8,729 nucleotides of DNA from an uncultured Parabacteroides sp. (GTDB lineage Bacteria > Bacteroidota > Bacteroidia > Bacteroidales > Tannerellaceae). The stretch lies in NCBI GenBank assembly GCA_900770835.1, contig CAAGLQ010000298.1:1-8729 (forward strand). The letters are read 5' to 3'. Each line of letters begins with the position of its first letter. Position 1 is the first letter of the stretch. Shown piece by piece: positions 6,018-8,729 of the stretch. Under the pieces are notes generated by a model. It ran no database searches. It saw nothing but the letters and a program-made list of their open reading frames with translations, and was not told where the DNA came from. The translations under genes and the position numbers were made by a program.

Positions 6018-7220
6018 ATGAACATAACAGACATAAAGAACAGGCTGATTCTTGCGTTGGGAGGGCGCAAGGCGAAAGCACGGAAATCAACCCTCATCCA
6101 TCGGCAGAGCCCCGACCGGATCCGCATGGAGATGGACAAGCTCAACCAGGCGGCCTACAACGCACTCGACCGTGACTGCAACGACCGGCTCGACCTGCTG
6201 GCCATCTACTTCAACACATGGAAGGACTCGCAGGTGATCAGCGAGCACGAGAAGGCGGAGGCGTTCCTGATCACGGAGCCGTTCGAGGTTCGAAAGGTGG
6301 GCTCGGAGAGCGTGGATAAGAAGCGAACGGATCTTTTTATGCGACCCTGGTTCACCCATTTCATCACCTACGTCATGGATACCGAGTTCTGGGGCTACCA
6401 ACTGATCGAGTTCGGCGAGCAGGACGAGCGTGGGGAGTTCACGGATGTATCCATCTTCCCTCGTGAGCATGTGCGACCGTTCGAGAAGCTGATCGTGGTC
6501 AATCCTTGGGACAGGGAGGGTATCTCCTACGAGGGGAGCGAGACCGATTTCTTCCTGCTTCCGGTGGGTGATCCCGAGAGATTGGGTAAGCTGGAGAGCA
6601 TCAGCCGTGAGGTGATCTGGAAAACCTATGCCCGAAGCGACTGGTCGGAGTACAACGAGCGATTCGGCAAGCCCTTCATCACCTACAAGACCGACACCGA
6701 CAACGAGGAGGAGCGGGAACGCTGCATGGACATGGCCGCACGCTTCGGAAGCGACCTCGTCGGCGTGATAGGCGATGGGGAGGAGCTCACTGTCACAGCC
6801 GTCGCCAGCAAGGAGAGCTCGGACAACTACAAGAGCCTCGCCGACTTCTGCGATGACCAGATCGCCAAGATGATGAACGGGCAGACAGGCACCAGCAAGA
6901 ACGCCCAGTGGACAGGTACGGCTGAGGTTCATGAGCGCATCTTGACGGAGTTCACCAAGGCTCGCCTCAAACGCATCCAGGACATCGTCAACTACAGCCT
7001 CTTTCCCTTCCTCATCGCCCACGGATACAAGCTGAACGGGTATGAGTTCGAGTTCTACGGTTTGAAGAGCAAGAAGGAGAACACCGTCGATAACAAGAGC
7101 TACGACGAGCCATCCCCGGCCAGGACCAACGAGCGGGAACGGGAGGATCCGGACTATAACTACAACAAGGAGTTTGACTACCTCGGTTTTTTCGCCTACG
7201 CCCCGAAGCCCGATCGATAG
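6018..7220 (+). CDS. portal protein, DUF935 (Mu gp29-like)
   Basis: A 400-residue portal. Recognisable features are an N-terminal helical region with DRDCNDRLDLLAIYFNTWKD (51-70), the core strand and helix FWGYQLIEFGEQ (124-135), the motif RFGKPFITYKTD (215-226), and the family signature GQTGTSKNAQWTGTAEVH (288-305) followed by a long helix (306-335) that should line the channel. Twelve copies would form the ring at one capsid vertex through which DNA enters and leaves and on which the F-like protein and connector assemble. The C terminus (360-400) is charged and tyrosine-rich. There are 17 bases between the gp36-like stop and this ATG, A/T-rich with no Shine-Dalgarno sequence. The last codons and stop form one side of a hairpin that reaches the next start. 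Confidence 0.9.
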   Translation: MNITDIKNRLILALGGRKAKARKSTLIHRQSPDRIRMEMDKLNQAAYNALDRDCNDRLDLLAIYFNTWKDSQVISEHEKAEAFLITEPFEVRKVGSESVDKKRTDLFMRPWFTHFITYVMDTEFWGYQLIEFGEQDERGEFTDVSIFPREHVRPFEKLIVVNPWDREGISYEGSETDFFLLPVGDPERLGKLESISREVIWKTYARSDWSEYNERFGKPFITYKTDTDNEEERERCMDMAARFGSDLVGVIGDGEELTVTAVASKESSDNYKSLADFCDDQIAKMMNGQTGTSKNAQWTGTAEVHERILTEFTKARLKRIQDIVNYSLFPFLIAHGYKLNGYEFEFYGLKSKKENTVDNKSYDEPSPARTNEREREDPDYNYNKEFDYLGFFAYAPKPDR

Positions 7221-7232
7221 GCTTTTCGGGGC
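7200..7232 (+). other. hairpin spanning the portal stop and F-like start
   Basis: GCCCCGAA (7200-7207) pairs with TTCGGGGC (7225-7232), extended by three more pairs (7208-7210 with 7220-7222) with a two-base bulge, leaving a 9-base loop. The portal stop codon (7218-7220) lies at the loop edge and the F-like ATG is two bases past the stem. It has no U-run, so it is unlikely to be a terminator; it may make translation of the F-like gene depend on ribosomes arriving from the portal gene. Confidence 0.5.
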
Positions 7233-7234
7233 TG

Positions 7235-8542
7235 ATGGATCGGCTCTACGCATCCCGATGCGGGGTGTGCGCCGCTGATCAACGGCAAGGCATCGCCCGT
7301 TTCCTCCTCGCAGACCGGGTGAGGGAGGCCATCCTGAGTCGCATCCACGAGGGATTCAACGTGCGGGAGGAGATCGACCCTGACCTCTTCCGGCAGACCC
7401 TGGAGACGTTGGACGAGTCCGTCAGCCAAGCGTTCGGCTTGCGTACGGAGTGGGGCAAGGAGGACAGGGCGTTCATTGACGAGCTGCGCCATAACAACGC
7501 CGTCTTCGCCGCCTTCAAGGCGCACCGGGAGCAGAACGACCTCGCCGCCCTGTTGCTGGACAACGAGGGGAAACCTCGCTCCTTCGATGCCTTCCGAAAG
7601 GCATCAGAGCCGGTCATCGGGCAATACAACGTCAACTGGCTGCAAACGGAGTACACGGCGGCCATCCGAAACGCACGGACGGCTCGACGATTCCGGGCCT
7701 TCCAGAAGGATGCAGACCTCTTCCCCAACCTGCGCTGGCTGAAGAGCCGGGCGGCTGAACCCAGGCAGTCCCACAAGCTGTACTACAACACCGTCCGCCG
7801 CATCGACGACCCCTGGTGGAGCACGCACTATCCCGGCTGCGTCTGGAACTGCCAGTGCGACATCGAGCAGACCACCGACCCGATTACCCACGTTGGGGAC
7901 ACCCCGGCCATGCCCGGCAGGCCATCCACCCGCCCGGGTAGCGATGGAGAGGTGCGTGCGCCCGGCCTCTCGCGGAACCCGGCCATCTCCAAGAGCCTCT
8001 TCAGCCAGGATCATCCCTACTTCACGGCTGCCTATCCCGGAGCCAAGGAGGCGGTGGAGCGCATGGTAGGCACCGCAAACGAGCACTACACGACCATTCC
8101 GACTGAGCATGGACAAGTTCGGGTACACGATGGGCACGGCAAAGGCGAACGGCAGGAGAACATCCGTGTGGCTTCTTATTTCGCCAACAAGTACGGCTAC
8201 AAGATCGACCTGCTGGATAATCCGGACGGTGTGAAATCAGCGGACAGCTACAACCAATCGCTCGATCGCTTCGAGGAGTACAAGGTGAACCGTAAGGAGA
8301 ACCCCACAAAAAGTTCCATTGATAATTTACTCCGAAAGGCAAAAGATCAGGCTGACCATATCGTGCTTTGGATTGACTCAGATATTTCGTTGGGAGATCT
8401 GCGTGATGCGATGATTGGACGTGTCATCAGAAGCGAAAGCATAAAAACCGTCACCATCGTGATCGGTGGGAAGGATTGCACCTATACACGGGAACAAATC
8501 GTGAAGGATGGATTCAAAATAAAACAGGCAGACTTGAAGTGA
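7235..8542 (+). CDS. Mu F/gp30-like minor head protein with C-terminal CdiA-type nuclease-like domain
   Basis: A 435-residue two-part protein. The head part, about residues 1-250, has a possible small metal site CGVC (9-12), an alpha-helical middle, and the F-like signature: RTARRFRAF (148-156), LYYNTVRRIDDPWWSTHYPGC (182-202) and CVWNCQCDI (202-210), matching the 'D-x-P-x-W...Y-P-P...N-C-x-C' pattern of Mu F. Mu F is a minor capsid protein needed for head assembly. After a proline/glycine linker (217-250) comes a second domain (about 285-435) with DRFEEYKVN (344-352), KAKDQADHIVLWID (368-381) and SIKTVTIVIGG (402-412), resembling the tRNA-nuclease toxin domain of CdiA C termini and the related nuclease domains reported on phage head proteins. 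Function of that domain is inferred, not shown. The DNA of the second domain looks more A/T-rich than the first, hinting at separate origin. No immunity gene is evident next door. Confidence 0.85.
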   Translation: MDRLYASRCGVCAADQRQGIARFLLADRVREAILSRIHEGFNVREEIDPDLFRQTLETLDESVSQAFGLRTEWGKEDRAFIDELRHNNAVFAAFKAHREQNDLAALLLDNEGKPRSFDAFRKASEPVIGQYNVNWLQTEYTAAIRNARTARRFRAFQKDADLFPNLRWLKSRAAEPRQSHKLYYNTVRRIDDPWWSTHYPGCVWNCQCDIEQTTDPITHVGDTPAMPGRPSTRPGSDGEVRAPGLSRNPAISKSLFSQDHPYFTAAYPGAKEAVERMVGTANEHYTTIPTEHGQVRVHDGHGKGERQENIRVASYFANKYGYKIDLLDNPDGVKSADSYNQSLDRFEEYKVNRKENPTKSSIDNLLRKAKDQADHIVLWIDSDISLGDLRDAMIGRVIRSESIKTVTIVIGGKDCTYTREQIVKDGFKIKQADLK

Positions 8543-8556
8543 ATCAAACCTGCCTG
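8515..8556 (-). terminator. intrinsic terminator, leftward
   Basis: On the minus strand CAGGCAG (8556-8550) pairs with CTGCCTG (8531-8525), continued inward by two G-U pairs and TTGA/TCAA to give a 13-base stem with a 6-base loop (8543-8538). It is followed directly by TTTTATTTTG (8524-8515). In the rightward direction the same repeat is followed by AGTCTGGG, so it should not stop the rightward operon. Confidence 0.75.
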
Positions 8557-8588
8557 AGTCTGGGTTCACGGCCTTGCGGCTTAGAACC
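8515..8588 (-). ncRNA. candidate small antisense RNA (about 70 nt)
   Basis: A minus-strand transcript starting near 8588 would fold as two hairpins. The first pairs GGTTC (8588-8584) with GAACC (8567-8563) and GCC (8580-8578) with GGC (8573-8571), capped by a GCAA tetraloop of the GNRA type. The second is the terminator stem below. A consensus promoter lies at the right distance upstream. The last 28 bases are antisense to the end of the F-like/toxin gene, including its stop codon. No open frame with a plausible start is contained in it. This is a sequence-only prediction. Confidence 0.6.
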
Positions 8589-8640
8589 ACTGCAAAGATA
8601 AGCACATTGGTTGAAACAACAAATAAACAGCGTTGAAAAG
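8543..8640 (+). other. 98-base gap between F-like and gpG-like genes
   Basis: This is the largest gap in the rightward operon. It holds the minus-strand promoter and most of the candidate small RNA described separately. Rightward, the last 40 bases before the gpG-like ATG are A-rich (AACAACAAATAAACAG) with no Shine-Dalgarno sequence and no clear promoter, so the gpG-like gene is probably read from the upstream operon. Confidence 0.6.
8593..8623 (-). promoter_or_regulatory. consensus Bacteroidetes promoter, leftward
   Basis: The minus strand reads TTTG (8623-8620), 19 bases, then TATCTTTG (8600-8593), matching TTTG-N19-TAnnTTTG in full. It is the best promoter in the window and faces against the rightward operon. 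The expected start is at about 8590-8586, just where the first hairpin begins. Its perfect host-type elements suggest use by the host housekeeping sigma factor without a phage activator. Confidence 0.75.
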
Positions 8641-8729
8641 ATGGATAAAAAAGCGTTAGAGAGGGAGCTGGAGAGACGGATGGCGCAAATCAACCATTGG
8701 ATCGAGCGGGACCTGCCCCGTCAGGTAGG
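8641..8729 (+). CDS. Mu gpG-like virion morphogenesis protein (partial, runs off right edge)
   Basis: The frame is open from the ATG at 8641 to the edge and gives 29 whole codons: MDKKALERELERRMAQINHW followed by IERDLPRQV. The helical start ending in 'R-D-L-P-x-x-V-G' is how gpG-like proteins (phage virion morphogenesis, connector or tail completion) of Bacteroidales Mu-like phages tend to begin, and in Mu the gpG gene follows F. The product would act at the head-tail junction. Only the first helix is visible, so the call leans on gene order. Confidence 0.65.
   Translation, partial: MDKKALERELERRMAQINHWIERDLPRQV

Larger units (their letters stand above)
1..8729. mobile_element. Mu-like phage or prophage, head/packaging module
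   Basis: Every recognisable gene here is a virion structural or DNA packaging gene. The combination of a DUF935-type portal, a Mu F-like minor head protein, a gp36-like protein and a gpG-like gene is the Mu-type set, while the tail tube and G/GT chaperone are those of a long-tailed phage. Promoters fit the Bacteroidetes TAnnTTTG type. Both ends are cut inside phage genes, so no attachment site or phage end is visible. Unlike Mu, the structural genes are divided between two divergent operons. Membership of a particular phage genus is not claimed; Mu-like phages of Bacteroides with this gene set are known, and this could be a relative of them. Confidence 0.88.

Noticed and set aside
6087..7253. 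Long minus-strand open frame of 388 codons opposite the portal gene
   Set aside because: It mirrors the portal gene, whose family motifs are clear, and its translation is rich in Leu, Val and Gly in the way antisense frames of high-GC coding DNA are. No promoter or start context was seen.
8378..8605. Minus-strand open frame of 75 codons crossing the small-RNA locus
   Set aside because: Its start lies upstream of the predicted transcription start and it runs through the terminator, so the small RNA could not encode it; it reads as an antisense shadow of the toxin-like domain.
1..8729. CRISPR array, tRNA gene, insertion sequence or long direct repeat
   Set aside because: No regularly spaced repeats, cloverleaf, transposase or IS-like ends were seen on either strand.

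Overview
The window reads as the head-and-packaging module of a Mu-like bacteriophage or prophage of a Bacteroidales-type host. The phage assignment rests on a nearly complete set of capsid genes: small and large terminase, a Mu gp36-like (DUF1320-like) protein, a DUF935-type portal (Mu gp29-like), a Mu F/gp30-like minor head protein, the start of a Mu gpG-like virion morphogenesis gene, a ClpP-type head maturation protease with a scaffold-like tail, a probable decoration protein, the major capsid protein, a tail tube protein and a G/GT tail assembly chaperone pair. The host assignment rests on promoters of the Bacteroidetes type (TTG or TTTG, 19-21 bases, TAnnTTTG) and on starts that mostly have A/T-rich leaders instead of Shine-Dalgarno sequences. 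Transposition, lysogeny and lysis genes are not in view, so whether this is an integrated prophage or a free phage cannot be told.

The layout is divergent around a control region at about 3392-3536. Leftward (minus strand), in order of transcription: protease/scaffold (3391-2300), decoration-like protein (2294-1938), major capsid protein (1932-994), tail tube (916-458), tail chaperone G (461-171) and the T part of the chaperone, which runs off the left edge. Rightward (plus strand): small terminase (3537-3995), large terminase (3992-5575), gp36-like (5569-6000), portal (6018-7220), F-like minor head protein with a nuclease-toxin-like C terminus (7235-8542) and a gpG-like gene that runs off the right edge. 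Genes within each arm overlap by a few bases or sit close together, as expected of two operons. The leftward arm makes the shell and tail tube; the rightward arm makes the packaging motor, portal vertex and head completion proteins.

Four things stand out. (1) The control region is an extended dyad: a perfect 10-base inverted repeat lies exactly midway between two copies of a 17-base promoter-proximal motif that face outward. (2) A minus-strand consensus promoter, a GNRA-capped hairpin and a strong intrinsic terminator are packed into about 110 bases at the end of the F-like gene and look like a gene for a small RNA of about 70 nt, antisense to the end of the toxin-like domain. (3) The F-like protein carries a C-terminal domain resembling CdiA-type tRNA nucleases. 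(4) An A AAA AAG slippery site with an open -1 frame joins the tail chaperone genes, and a T8 run sits at the protease/scaffold boundary where a -1 slip would meet a stop at once.
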